From positions 56,982-120,981 of the forward strand of contig NZ_SSXA01000014.1 in NCBI RefSeq assembly GCF_021698975.1: DNA of 64,000 bases, in the 5' to 3' direction. The translations under genes and the position numbers were made by a program. Below are positions 43,653-51,038 of this stretch, piece after piece (position 1 is the first letter of the stretch; each line of letters starts with the position of its first letter). The notes beneath the pieces are model-generated. The model ran no database searches. It was not told the DNA's origin and saw only the letters and a list, made by a program, of their open reading frames with translations. Source of the DNA: Blastococcus sp. KM273128 (GTDB taxonomy: Bacteria; Actinomycetota; Actinomycetes; Mycobacteriales; Geodermatophilaceae).

Positions 43653-44386
43653 CCAACGCAATCGACAAGGTGATGCGCCCTGAACCCAGCTTCCAGCTCG
43701 GGGCGCTCATCTCTGTCAGCCTGGTGCTCGTGACAGCCTGTGGAACCTATAGTAGCGCGGACTCGGGCGAGTTTACGAACGTGGAGAGCCCTGCCATCGC
43801 CACCGACACGCCGTATGACCCAAGCAATCCGCTCCGCTCGATAATCGATTCGGACGCAATGCGCGGTCTCGACTCATCCCTGCGCATCGTGGATCCTGAG
43901 CAACTCGCCGCGTCACTAACAGCTGCTGGCCTCGACTCTGCGCAAGTAGAGGCGCTCCGGGCCCAAGATTTGACACTTGAAACGTACGTTAGACTTATAC
44001 AGCTCGAAGTGGCTTGCTTAAAGGAGCAAGGAATTGAGGCATCCGATCCGCAAGTTGTAACTGCTGAGTATGGCGTGCAAATTCCCGTCTACGGCTACCC
44101 CTCGACGGTGCCAGGGTTATCCGAAACGGAGATTGGATATCGACAAATCTCGTGTCAAAACCGTTTCACGGGCGCCTATCAGACCCTATACATGGCCAAG
44201 TTTCTTCCGTCCGAGGAGGAGCGGACCCGGATAGATATCGTAGCAGCCAACCGATTCCTGGCTTGCGCCCGCAGCCTTGGGGTTACGCCACCATTGGATG
44301 AAGTGCGCAACGCAGTTGAACTCAATCAATTCAACGACTGGTACATGACGCCTGAGGCGGATATTGACTGCTCCTTGGACCTTTAG
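43649..44386 (+). CDS. Putative lipoprotein of the exporter cassette
   Basis: 245 aa. The N-terminal hydrophobic stretch ends in a lipobox, LVTAC, with Cys 31 as the lipidation site, so it should sit on the outer face of the membrane. The mature part is acidic, with four further cysteines (ACLKEQG, ISCQNRF, FLACARS, DIDCSLD) that could form two disulfides. No domain recognised. ATG 43649 overlaps the preceding stop by 4 bp, a strong sign of coupled expression. Possible roles: self-protection against, or docking of, the secreted protein; both are inference. Codons TTA, AGA and ATA occur, unlike the core genes. Confidence 0.7.
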   Translation: MTNAIDKVMRPEPSFQLGALISVSLVLVTACGTYSSADSGEFTNVESPAIATDTPYDPSNPLRSIIDSDAMRGLDSSLRIVDPEQLAASLTAAGLDSAQVEALRAQDLTLETYVRLIQLEVACLKEQGIEASDPQVVTAEYGVQIPVYGYPSTVPGLSETEIGYRQISCQNRFTGAYQTLYMAKFLPSEEERTRIDIVAANRFLACARSLGVTPPLDEVRNAVELNQFNDWYMTPEADIDCSLDL

Positions 44387-44395
44387 GCGGAACGC

Positions 44396-45454
44396 TTGGC
44401 GAATCCCAGATGCTTGGGCGTGGAGGGCGGACTCTTGCGAGGCGTGATTTCGCTCGGAGCCATCGTGATAGCGCTCGTCGGTTTGACGTACGGAGCATGG
44501 AGTTCGACGGACGCGATCTCAGTGCTCGAAACGGATACGAGAGTCGAGCTAGAGTCTGCAACTCCGACGTCGGTGACCGTAACTGGGCTTAGCTCCGTAA
44601 CGATCCAGTTGACGGATGTAGTGTCGCAGTCCGTGTACAGCCCGGTTGGCGGCACCGTTACATTCGTGACGGCTTCCAGTACCTTGCGCGCCGGTGACGT
44701 AATTGCCACGGTTGATGACCGTCCGATTGTGGCGTTCACCGGTGATGCGCCCCTGATTGCGGACGTCGCGCCGGGAGACCGTGGCCCCAACGTCGCGCGC
44801 GGCCTTCAGTATCTGAAGACCCTAGGCTTCTACGCTGGGGACGTAACAGTAATCGCTCCGCCGTCGTTCTCTAGGGCAGCGCAAAAATACAACATGGCAA
44901 TGGGGCGGGCCAATGATGGCCAGGTCCTCGCCGCCGCTGGAACGGCTTGGATCGGGACCGAGGACGGCGCGGCGTTCGCGTCCCGAGTCATGACGGGGGA
45001 CGTCATCCCGCAGCATGCACTCCTTGGTGCTGGCGCAATCGTGTCAGCCACGGCCACGGTGACTGAAGGCTCGGGTGTCGCCCCGGTGGCTCGGGGGAAG
45101 CGACTCGTCGGAACGATAGATGGAGTCGCGGTAAGTTATGAAGAGGGCAGTGGGCGTATCGAACCGGCCACTGCTAGAGCTCTCGCGGCGCTTGGGCGAA
45201 CAGACTTTCTAGTCCAGCTCACACTGCCCGAATCCTTCGAAGCTTTAGCGATCCCGAGTGGTGCGCTCATCGGCTCCGGGCTCAACGTGTGTGTTGTGGA
45301 GGTCGCCTCAGGCGACATGCCGGGGAAAGTCGCGCGGGTGACTACCTTAGGCGAGCAGCCGGGATTGGTCCTGCTTGAGCACGCGCCAGGGGTGCCAAAG
45401 CGTGTCATTGCCAATCCATGGGAACTCCCGACTCAGCCGGCTTGCGATGAGTGA
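44396..45454 (+). CDS. HlyD/MacA-like membrane-fusion protein with peptidoglycan-binding-like segment
   Basis: 352 aa. One N-terminal membrane helix (about 15-34). Then SVYSPVGGTVTFVTASSTLR, a lipoyl/biotinyl-like barrel; ADVAPGDRGPNVARGLQYLK with TLGFYAG, resembling a peptidoglycan_binding_1 helix set; and a C-terminal beta-barrel-like region. This layout is shared by adaptor proteins beside MacB-type exporters in actinobacteria, where the adaptor links permease to cell wall. Start TTG 44396 with AGGCGG 5 nt upstream; GTG 44414 is an alternative. Its stop overlaps the ATPase start by 8 bp. Confidence 0.72.
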   Translation: MANPRCLGVEGGLLRGVISLGAIVIALVGLTYGAWSSTDAISVLETDTRVELESATPTSVTVTGLSSVTIQLTDVVSQSVYSPVGGTVTFVTASSTLRAGDVIATVDDRPIVAFTGDAPLIADVAPGDRGPNVARGLQYLKTLGFYAGDVTVIAPPSFSRAAQKYNMAMGRANDGQVLAAAGTAWIGTEDGAAFASRVMTGDVIPQHALLGAGAIVSATATVTEGSGVAPVARGKRLVGTIDGVAVSYEEGSGRIEPATARALAALGRTDFLVQLTLPESFEALAIPSGALIGSGLNVCVVEVASGDMPGKVARVTTLGEQPGLVLLEHAPGVPKRVIANPWELPTQPACDE

Positions 45455-46100
45455 GGATTGGTCGCTCCGAGCCGATGCTGTGTCGGTGAGCTATCCCGGC
45501 AGAGTCATATTGAGATCGGTGAGTCTTCAATTGCAGAGTGGTCGGTCAACCGCGATAGTCGGACCGTCTGGATCCGGCAAGACGACGCTGCTCGCCGTGC
45601 TTGGCGGACTGAGACCGCCGAACTCAGGCTCTGTCCAGCTTAGGGATCCGCTGGGCGATCTGAAGCCAGTTGGAGCACATGCTTCGTGGATCCTCCAGAC
45701 GACTAACGCGTTGGGGCGCCGTACAGTATTGGAGAACATTCTGCTCGGGTCCCTGCTCGATCAACGCTCGGACAGATATCGCACGAAACGAGCCATGCAG
45801 GCGATAAAGGACGTAGGGCTCGCGTCGGTTGCAGAGGCACCGGCACGAACGCTATCGGGTGGCGAGACCCAGCGGATGGCGATAGCACGCGCCCTGGTTG
45901 CCGAACGTCCTTTTGTGCTGGCGGACGAGCCAACCGGGCAGTTGGATCGCGTCACGACGGAGCATGTGCTGGATAGGCTCTTCGCCAACCCCGTGCTCGG
46001 ACTCGTGGTCGCCACACACGATCCTCAGGTCTGGGAGCGATGTGATCGAATCATCCGGATCGACGAGCTGGTATGTGCGGACATCCCTCTGAGGGGCTGA
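45447..46100 (+). CDS. ABC transporter ATP-binding protein (MacB/LolD class)
   Basis: 217 aa, complete ATPase: Walker A GPSGSGKTTLLAVLGGLRPP near residue 39, Q-loop in SWILQTTNALG, signature LSGGETQRMAIARALVAERP, Walker B FVLADEPTGQLD and switch VATHDP. It belongs to the 3.A.1.122/125-like group that drives peptide export or lipoprotein release rather than nutrient uptake. ATG 45447 overlaps the adaptor gene, and its own end overlaps the permease start by 28 bp, indicating one complex. Confidence 0.88.
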   Translation: MSEDWSLRADAVSVSYPGRVILRSVSLQLQSGRSTAIVGPSGSGKTTLLAVLGGLRPPNSGSVQLRDPLGDLKPVGAHASWILQTTNALGRRTVLENILLGSLLDQRSDRYRTKRAMQAIKDVGLASVAEAPARTLSGGETQRMAIARALVAERPFVLADEPTGQLDRVTTEHVLDRLFANPVLGLVVATHDPQVWERCDRIIRIDELVCADIPLRG

Positions 46101-47212
46101 AGCTTCGAAGGGCATGGCGCGAAGCATGTCACGCGTTATTATCCGGGGGACTTCGTGCTTATGCAATGGTATTTGCCATAGGTATCGCCCTGCTCGCTCC
46201 TGGCGTTGCGGACGCTCGCTATGTGCACCAGGTCGCCGTTCAAGAGGAAGCCCTGCTGCTAGCAGGAGCAACGGCCATGATTGTCGCTGGTGATGAACTT
46301 GTCAACGTGGATGCATGCGAGAAGCTGGCGGAATCGCGCGCAGTACTGGCTTCGGGAAGTGTTGCGATGAACGTAGCGACAATGGTGCGGAGTAGTGCCT
46401 CACCCCTCAGTGCTCCAGTTGCTAGCGTTAGCCCTGGCCTGCTTGAGGTATTGCATTCCTTGCGATTGACTTCATTTGCGACGGGAGGCGCGTCGGAGGA
46501 AGCCCCTGGGGCCGTCGCGTATAGTACAGATGAACTAGCCGCGCAGTTAGGGCTGGCGCCCGGGGTGAGTAGATACGAACTGCATAGTGGAGGTTCGAGC
46601 TCCCCGACTACGGTCGTTGCTCTTATTCAGTTGAGCAAGATTCTGCCGGCTTCTGCGGGGTCCGCTGCCGTCGTGCATGAGCCAAGCCGTGAAGCCGCGG
46701 ATGTATGCGTCATTCTTGCAAAACCGGGCCGCGTTGCAGCGGCTGAAGCGCTAGCGGGAGTCGTCGCTCCTAACGCTGCCGCTGTCGACCGAGTGCCCAG
46801 GCCTGTGCTGTACGAATCTCAGTTCACATTCAATCCGGTGTCGACGGTTATTGAACGTCCAACGCGGCATCTCTGGGTCTTTGGAGGTATTGCCGCAGGA
46901 GCGATCTGGTGCGTTTCTCTAGGCTTTCGCCGCAGCGAGGTAGGACTTTATCTAAGTCTAGGAGTTCGACGTGTCGACGTGTCCCTAATCCGTGGGCTCG
47001 AAGGTCTTGTCACCATTGCTGCCGGCTTCTTAGTATGCGTTCCGGTGCTCATAGCGCTGAGTCTGGCGGCTCCAACAGTAGGGGTCTACATGACAGCAGT
47101 GATGGGCCCCGAAGTCGTGGCGAGTAGTGGCCTCGCAGCGATCATCGGAGGGGTACTTGGCGGGTTGACCGCTGCCATTGGTGATGCATCGGCGATGGTC
47201 AAGGATCGGTGA
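46073..47212 (+). CDS. MacB/FtsX-like ABC permease
   Basis: 379 aa. Topology fits MacB: one membrane helix at about 27-46, a large extracytoplasmic domain (about 47-265), then three helices near 268-285, 311-333 and 348-370. The cytoplasmic loop GFRRSEVGLYLSLGVRRVDV is the FtsX coupling region. ATG 46073 is taken, though a start nearer residue 9 is possible; the sequence before residue 9 is out of family style. Last gene of the cassette; 371 bp without a gene follow. Confidence 0.8.
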   Translation: MCGHPSEGLKLRRAWREACHALLSGGLRAYAMVFAIGIALLAPGVADARYVHQVAVQEEALLLAGATAMIVAGDELVNVDACEKLAESRAVLASGSVAMNVATMVRSSASPLSAPVASVSPGLLEVLHSLRLTSFATGGASEEAPGAVAYSTDELAAQLGLAPGVSRYELHSGGSSSPTTVVALIQLSKILPASAGSAAVVHEPSREAADVCVILAKPGRVAAAEALAGVVAPNAAAVDRVPRPVLYESQFTFNPVSTVIERPTRHLWVFGGIAAGAIWCVSLGFRRSEVGLYLSLGVRRVDVSLIRGLEGLVTIAAGFLVCVPVLIALSLAAPTVGVYMTAVMGPEVVASSGLAAIIGGVLGGLTAAIGDASAMVKDR

Positions 47213-47282
47213 AACTTCCGAGCAGTCGCATATCATCTAGAAGTCGTTACGGGAGGTCGGGGCGTCTCGCACGGGAATTGTG

Positions 47283-47319
47283 TTGGCCGGAAATCAGGGG
47301 AACTGCATTGTCCGGAAAT
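47283..47319. repeat. Paired TTGkCCGGAAAT direct repeats
   Basis: TTGGCCGGAAAT (47283) and TTGTCCGGAAAT (47308) are 25 bp apart. They lie in the 47213-47583 gene-free stretch, where GC content rises again. Repeated short ends of this kind occur at some IS termini; this may be an orphan IS end. Nothing else is recognised there before the IS1380 end at 47412. Confidence 0.45.
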
Positions 47320-47411
47320 GGGCGGCGACCAGCCATGGCGATTGCACAGTCGGGGCGGGCGTCTGATCTGGGGTGTAGGGCAGACACGGACCGTGTGGCG
47401 AGCTGAGGGTG

Positions 47412-49135
47412 TTTAACCCGGATCTTTCGTGATCTTGTCCTGCTTGATCGTCGTCGGGGTTCTTGCCCTGCTGGGGTGTGAGGATCGCATCGGGGTGTGA
47501 CGGTTCGCCCGATGTCGTTCGGGTGGGTGCCGGTTCCACGTTCCGGTTGAGTTCTCGGGTCGTCGGGGCAGGGGGCCGGCGGGTCAGCCGGTCGCGGCCC
47601 TCGGCGGTGGGGCGGTCAGTCGCGCGAGTGCGTCGAGCGCGGCCAGGACCAGCGCGGTGAACGGTGCGGTGGCGGCGAGGTGCAGCAGTCGGCGTCGCCC
47701 GGTGCGGGCGGCTCGGGCGGGGATGGAGAACAGCCGGAGCCGCAGCTTCTTGGGTTCCCAGCGGCGGGCGGCTTCGTGTCCGGGGTGCCCGGTCAGGGCG
47801 AGGGTCTGCATCCAGGCGGTGAGTTCGCAGGCCAGCGCCACGATGGCGCACCAGATCTGGTTCTGCGCCAGGTCGTGCAGCGGCAGGTTGGTCAGCCCGG
47901 TGTCTTTGGCAGCTCGGATGCGGTCCTCGGCCCGGGCTCGGCGGCGGTGCCGAAGCTCGAGATCGGCCAGCTGACCGCGGGTGGTGTTGGTGACGAACGC
48001 CGTCACCCGCAATCCGTCGACGTCGGTGATCCGCAGCTGCGCACCGGGGTGCGGGCGTTCCTTGCGCACGATCAGCCGCATCCCGGCCGGCCAGGAGGTC
48101 AGGTCGAACAGGTCGGTGACCTCGGCGACCCAGGCGCCGGGGCGGAGCTGGCCGTCGGCGTCGTAGGCCGGCTCCCACACGTGCTCGGGGATCGTCGCCA
48201 GCGTGGCCTGGATCGTGGCGAGGTCACCGGGCAGGGAGAACCCGACGGAGTAGGACAACCGGCGGCGGGTCAGCCAGGCCAGCAGCTCGTGGGTGCCACC
48301 GGCCCCGTCGACGCGGATGAGCACCTTCTTCCCGCGGGTGTGACCGCCGGGCAGCTGCGCCAGCGCCGCGGTGATCACGGCCTTGTGGTCGACCACGGTG
48401 TTGGACCCGGCGTTGCCCCGGCGCAGCTGGAACGCCAGCGGCTCCCCGGTGCCGGCGGCGCCGTGGTCGACGAACGCCCACAGCGGGTGGAAGCCGAACC
48501 CGCGCTTGAACGTCGGCGCCGCCGCTTCCTTCTCCGAGTGCGCGGTCACCAGCGTGGCGTCCACGTCGATCAGCACCGGCGCCGAAGCATCCGCGTCGTG
48601 GTCGGGGGCGAGCTCACCGGCCAGCGCCCACGCCTGGGCTCGCGCCTGCGCGCGGGCGGTGTTGATCGCTGCCAGCGCCGCCGGGGCGTCGGCGGCCAAC
48701 GCGTCGATGCAGCGCGAGACCGTCGGGTCCGACGCCACGCGCCCGAACACCTCGGGTGCGGCGCGCAGCTGGGCGATGTCGGCCAGGCAGTCCCCGCCGA
48801 TCGCGAGGCTGACCGCCAGGTCCAGGACGATCTTCGCCGGGTCGTGGATCGCCAGCGGCCGCCGCCACGGCGCCAGCGCCTTCGACAGCCCGGCCGACAG
48901 GCCGACGGTCTGCGCGGTCCGCAGCAGCAACGTCGCCCCGGCGTTCGGCACGACGCTCGCCCCGCCGCCATCCACTGTGAGCGCCGGGTACGGCCCGGTA
49001 GTCTTCTTCACCAGAAAGGTGCTCCGGTTCCTGCGAAGTTGTGACCCTAGACAAGCCACATCTTCCCAGCTCAGGAGCACCTTTCCTACGTCTGGAGCCG
49101 GACGATCACGACCCGGCGTGAAAGCCCCGGGCAAA
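47412..49135 (-). mobile_element. IS1380-family insertion sequence, apparently complete
   Basis: About 1.72 kb, a normal IS1380 size. Probable imperfect terminal inverted repeats: TTTAACCCGGATCTTTC at 47412 and, on the other strand, TTTGCCCGGGGCTTTC ending at 49135. The transposase reads inward from the right end. No obvious 4-bp target duplication flanks it, suggesting later rearrangement or slightly misplaced ends. Confidence 0.7.
47584..49011 (-). CDS. IS1380-family transposase
   Basis: DDE transposase, 475 aa from GTG 49011 (VKKTTGPYPALTVDGGGASV). The frame is open up to 49176, but the family start and the element end favour 49011. The first catalytic Asp is in LIDVDATLVTAHSEKEAAAP, the second in VLIRVDGAGGTHELLAWLT; ARAEDRIRAAKDTGLTNLPL holds the glutamate region. 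Full length with no disruption, so it may still be active. Confidence 0.88.
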   Translation of the reverse strand: MKKTTGPYPALTVDGGGASVVPNAGATLLLRTAQTVGLSAGLSKALAPWRRPLAIHDPAKIVLDLAVSLAIGGDCLADIAQLRAAPEVFGRVASDPTVSRCIDALAADAPAALAAINTARAQARAQAWALAGELAPDHDADASAPVLIDVDATLVTAHSEKEAAAPTFKRGFGFHPLWAFVDHGAAGTGEPLAFQLRRGNAGSNTVVDHKAVITAALAQLPGGHTRGKKVLIRVDGAGGTHELLAWLTRRRLSYSVGFSLPGDLATIQATLATIPEHVWEPAYDADGQLRPGAWVAEVTDLFDLTSWPAGMRLIVRKERPHPGAQLRITDVDGLRVTAFVTNTTRGQLADLELRHRRRARAEDRIRAAKDTGLTNLPLHDLAQNQIWCAIVALACELTAWMQTLALTGHPGHEAARRWEPKKLRLRLFSIPARAARTGRRRLLHLAATAPFTALVLAALDALARLTAPPPRAATG

Positions 49136-49160
49136 TCCGTGATCACCTGCGAGAAGGCCC

Positions 49161-49400
49161 GTGCCCGCGTCCTCATCTTCCCTGTCCAGGTTCATCAACG
49201 CTGTCACCGGCACCGCGGCGCCCGATGACGACCTGTCGGTAGCTCAGTCGATCAGGCTCCTTCAGGCGCTGTCGGCGATCCCTGATCCGCGTCGTCGACG
49301 GGGTCGTCGTCACAGCCTGCAATCGGTTCTGCTGGTCGCGGTCTGCGCGGTGCTGGCCGGTGCGCGCACGTACGCCGCGATCGGCGACTGGGCTGCCTCG
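49161..49400 (+). pseudogene. ISAs1-family transposase, N-terminal fragment
   Basis: About 80 codons from GTG 49161. LLQALSAIPDPRRRRGRRHS, then LLVAVCAVLAGARTYAAIGDW, is the DDE_Tnp_1-associated N-terminus of ISAs1 transposases. It is cut off at about 49400 by an IS256 fragment. It is on the opposite strand to the two C-terminal remnants at the left of the island. Confidence 0.8.
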
Positions 49401-49510
49401 GCCAGCAGCCCGTCGATCGCCTCTGGGGACAACATCCCGGCCAGCCGCTCAGCAGGGCCGGGGGTGCCCGACGCCGGCTCCGGCGTCGAGGCGTTGGTCA
49501 TGGTGGTCAA
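49400..49510 (-). pseudogene. IS256-family transposase, N-terminal fragment
   Basis: Reading leftwards: MTNASTPEPASGTPGPAERL, then AGMLSPEAIDGLLAEAA, like the N-terminus of actinobacterial IS256 (Mutator) transposases, truncated at the ISAs1 piece. The DNA to its right (49511-49585), including ACACAGTTCATGAGAC, may be the rest of its terminus. Confidence 0.55.
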
Positions 49511-49589
49511 GGGTGCTCCTGTTCCAGCTGCCGGGTCAGCCAGGACAGCTCTCTCAGGCCACGCCCCCTACACAGTTCATGAGACACGC

Positions 49590-50229
49590 TCTCCGCCGCT
49601 GCGCTGGACCGACCCGGCCACCGGCGTGCGGGTACGCTCCTCCCGGCCGGCGCCGCGACGCTACGAGCACGCGGCCCCGGCGACCTGGTGCACGTGGACA
49701 TCAAGAAGCTGGGCCGCATCCCCGACGGCGGCCACCGGGTGCACGGCCGGGCCACCGGACGGGTCATCAAGAAGCAGGCAAGCCCGGCTACGCCTACATT
49801 CACCACGCCGTGGACGACCACTCCCGGCCGGCCTACTCCGAGATCCTCGGCGACGAGCGCCAGGAGACCGTCGCGGCGTTCTGGCAGCGCGCCAGCGCCC
49901 ACTTCCTCGCCTGTAGAATCACCGTCAAGCGGGTGCTCACCGACAACGGCTTGGCTTACCGCTCTCAGCTGTTCGCCGAGACCCTCGGGGAGTCGATCAC
50001 CCACTAGCCGACTCGGCCCTACCGGCCACAGGCCAACGGCAAGGTCGAGCGGTTCAACCGAATCCTGCCTGAGGAGTGGGCCTACGCCCGCCCGTACGCC
50101 AGCGAAGCCGAGTGCGTCGCGGCCTACCCGGAGTTCCTGCACCGGTACAACCATCACCGCAGGCACACCGCGCTCGGCGGTCTCTCACCCGCCGCGCGCG
50201 TCACCAACCTCTCGGGGTCCTTCAGCTAG
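49590..50229 (+). pseudogene. IS481-family transposase remnant
   Basis: Integrase-core transposase in broken frames: GDLVHVDIKKLGRIPDGGHR (first catalytic Asp), frameshift near 49780, GYAYIHHAVDDHSRPAYSEI, RVLTDNGLAYRSQLFAETLG (second Asp), an in-frame TAG at 50006, then YRPQANGKVERFNRILPEEW (catalytic Glu) and HHRRHTALGGLSPAARVTNL. The N-terminal helix-turn-helix is missing. The final stop overlaps the stop of the next gene. Confidence 0.85.
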
Positions 50230-51026
50230 ACGCCGGAGCGGACCTCGAGGTCGACGACGACCGGCAGGTGGTCCGAGGCGCCCCCGGCGTCGAGCACGTG
50301 GGCCCCGGCGACGGCGACCCCCGGCGAGACCCACACCTGGTCGATGCGCCGGTGCGGCGAGCGCGCCGGGTGGGTGTGGCCGGCGTCGGACTGCCAGAAC
50401 CGCCAGCCCGACTGGTCGTCCCGCGCCCGGGCCAGCCGCCAGGCGTCGGTGAACCGCTGGCGCAGCGCGTCGAGCTCCGGGGCGTCGGGGGCGGTGTTGA
50501 AGTCGCCGACCAGCACGCCGGTCTCCATCGAGTCGGTGTGCAGCGCGGCCAGCGCCTCGACCTGCGCCCGCCGCTCGTCCGCCGAGCGGGTGGTGAGGTG
50601 GGTCGCGGTCACCCACAGCGCCCCGCCGTCGAGCTCCACCATCGTGCGGAGCGCGCTGCGCGGCTCGCCGCTGCCGGGCAGCCGGTGCACGTCGCTGATC
50701 AGGATCGGCAGCCGCGACAGGAGCGCGTTGCCGTACTGGCGGGGCGGCTGGTCGCCGGGCCGCTCCTCGTCGATCGCCGGCCCCCAGGCCAGCTGCATGT
50801 CCAGCGCCCGCGAGAGCAGCAGCGCCTGGTCGACGTCCTCGCTGCGCGGGCCGAAGTACCGGTCCACCTCCTGCAGGCAGATGACGTCGGCGTCCACCGC
50901 GGCCAGCAGCTTGGCCAGCCGCGGCAGGTCGTGGCGCGCGTCGGCGCCCACGCCGTGGTGGGTGTTGAAGGTGACCAGGCGGACCGGGATCGGCGGCTGG
51001 TCGGGACCAGGGGCCGGCTTGCTCAC
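50226..51026 (-). CDS. Endonuclease/exonuclease/phosphatase family protein
   Basis: 266 aa. EEP-fold motifs: LVTFNTHHGVG, VICLQEVDRY (metal-binding Glu), THLTTRSADERRAQVEAL, VGDFNTAPDAPELDAL, and the C-terminal GGASDHLPVVVDLEV (catalytic His). It could be a phosphodiesterase, nuclease or phosphatase; no signal peptide is evident. Lies 12 bp downstream of the PhoD gene on the same strand. Confidence 0.85.
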   Translation of the reverse strand: MSKPAPGPDQPPIPVRLVTFNTHHGVGADARHDLPRLAKLLAAVDADVICLQEVDRYFGPRSEDVDQALLLSRALDMQLAWGPAIDEERPGDQPPRQYGNALLSRLPILISDVHRLPGSGEPRSALRTMVELDGGALWVTATHLTTRSADERRAQVEALAALHTDSMETGVLVGDFNTAPDAPELDALRQRFTDAWRLARARDDQSGWRFWQSDAGHTHPARSPHRRIDQVWVSPGVAVAGAHVLDAGGASDHLPVVVDLEVRSGV

Positions 51027-51038
51027 GCCGCCACCTTC

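Larger units (their letters stand above)
40997..50225. other. Accessory island between smc and the ftsY region
   Basis: The usual actinobacterial order continues smc-ftsY-amt-glnB-glnD-ffh. Here 9.2 kb of foreign-looking DNA follows smc directly. The outer parts are GC-rich IS debris on both strands; the centre (about 43.07-47.28 kb) is visibly AT-richer and uses codons such as TTA, AGA and ATA that are nearly absent from the flanks. No integrase, tRNA target or long terminal repeats are seen, so entry by stepwise IS insertion or recombination is more likely than by an integrative element. Confidence 0.8.

Noticed and set aside
43773..43976. Small minus-strand frame inside the lipoprotein gene
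   Set aside because: It lies wholly within a coherent plus-strand gene with a lipobox and coupled start, has no SD and no recognisable features.
40997..50225. Prophage or integrative conjugative element
   Set aside because: No integrase, relaxase, phage structural or replication gene, and no flanking direct repeats at a tRNA.
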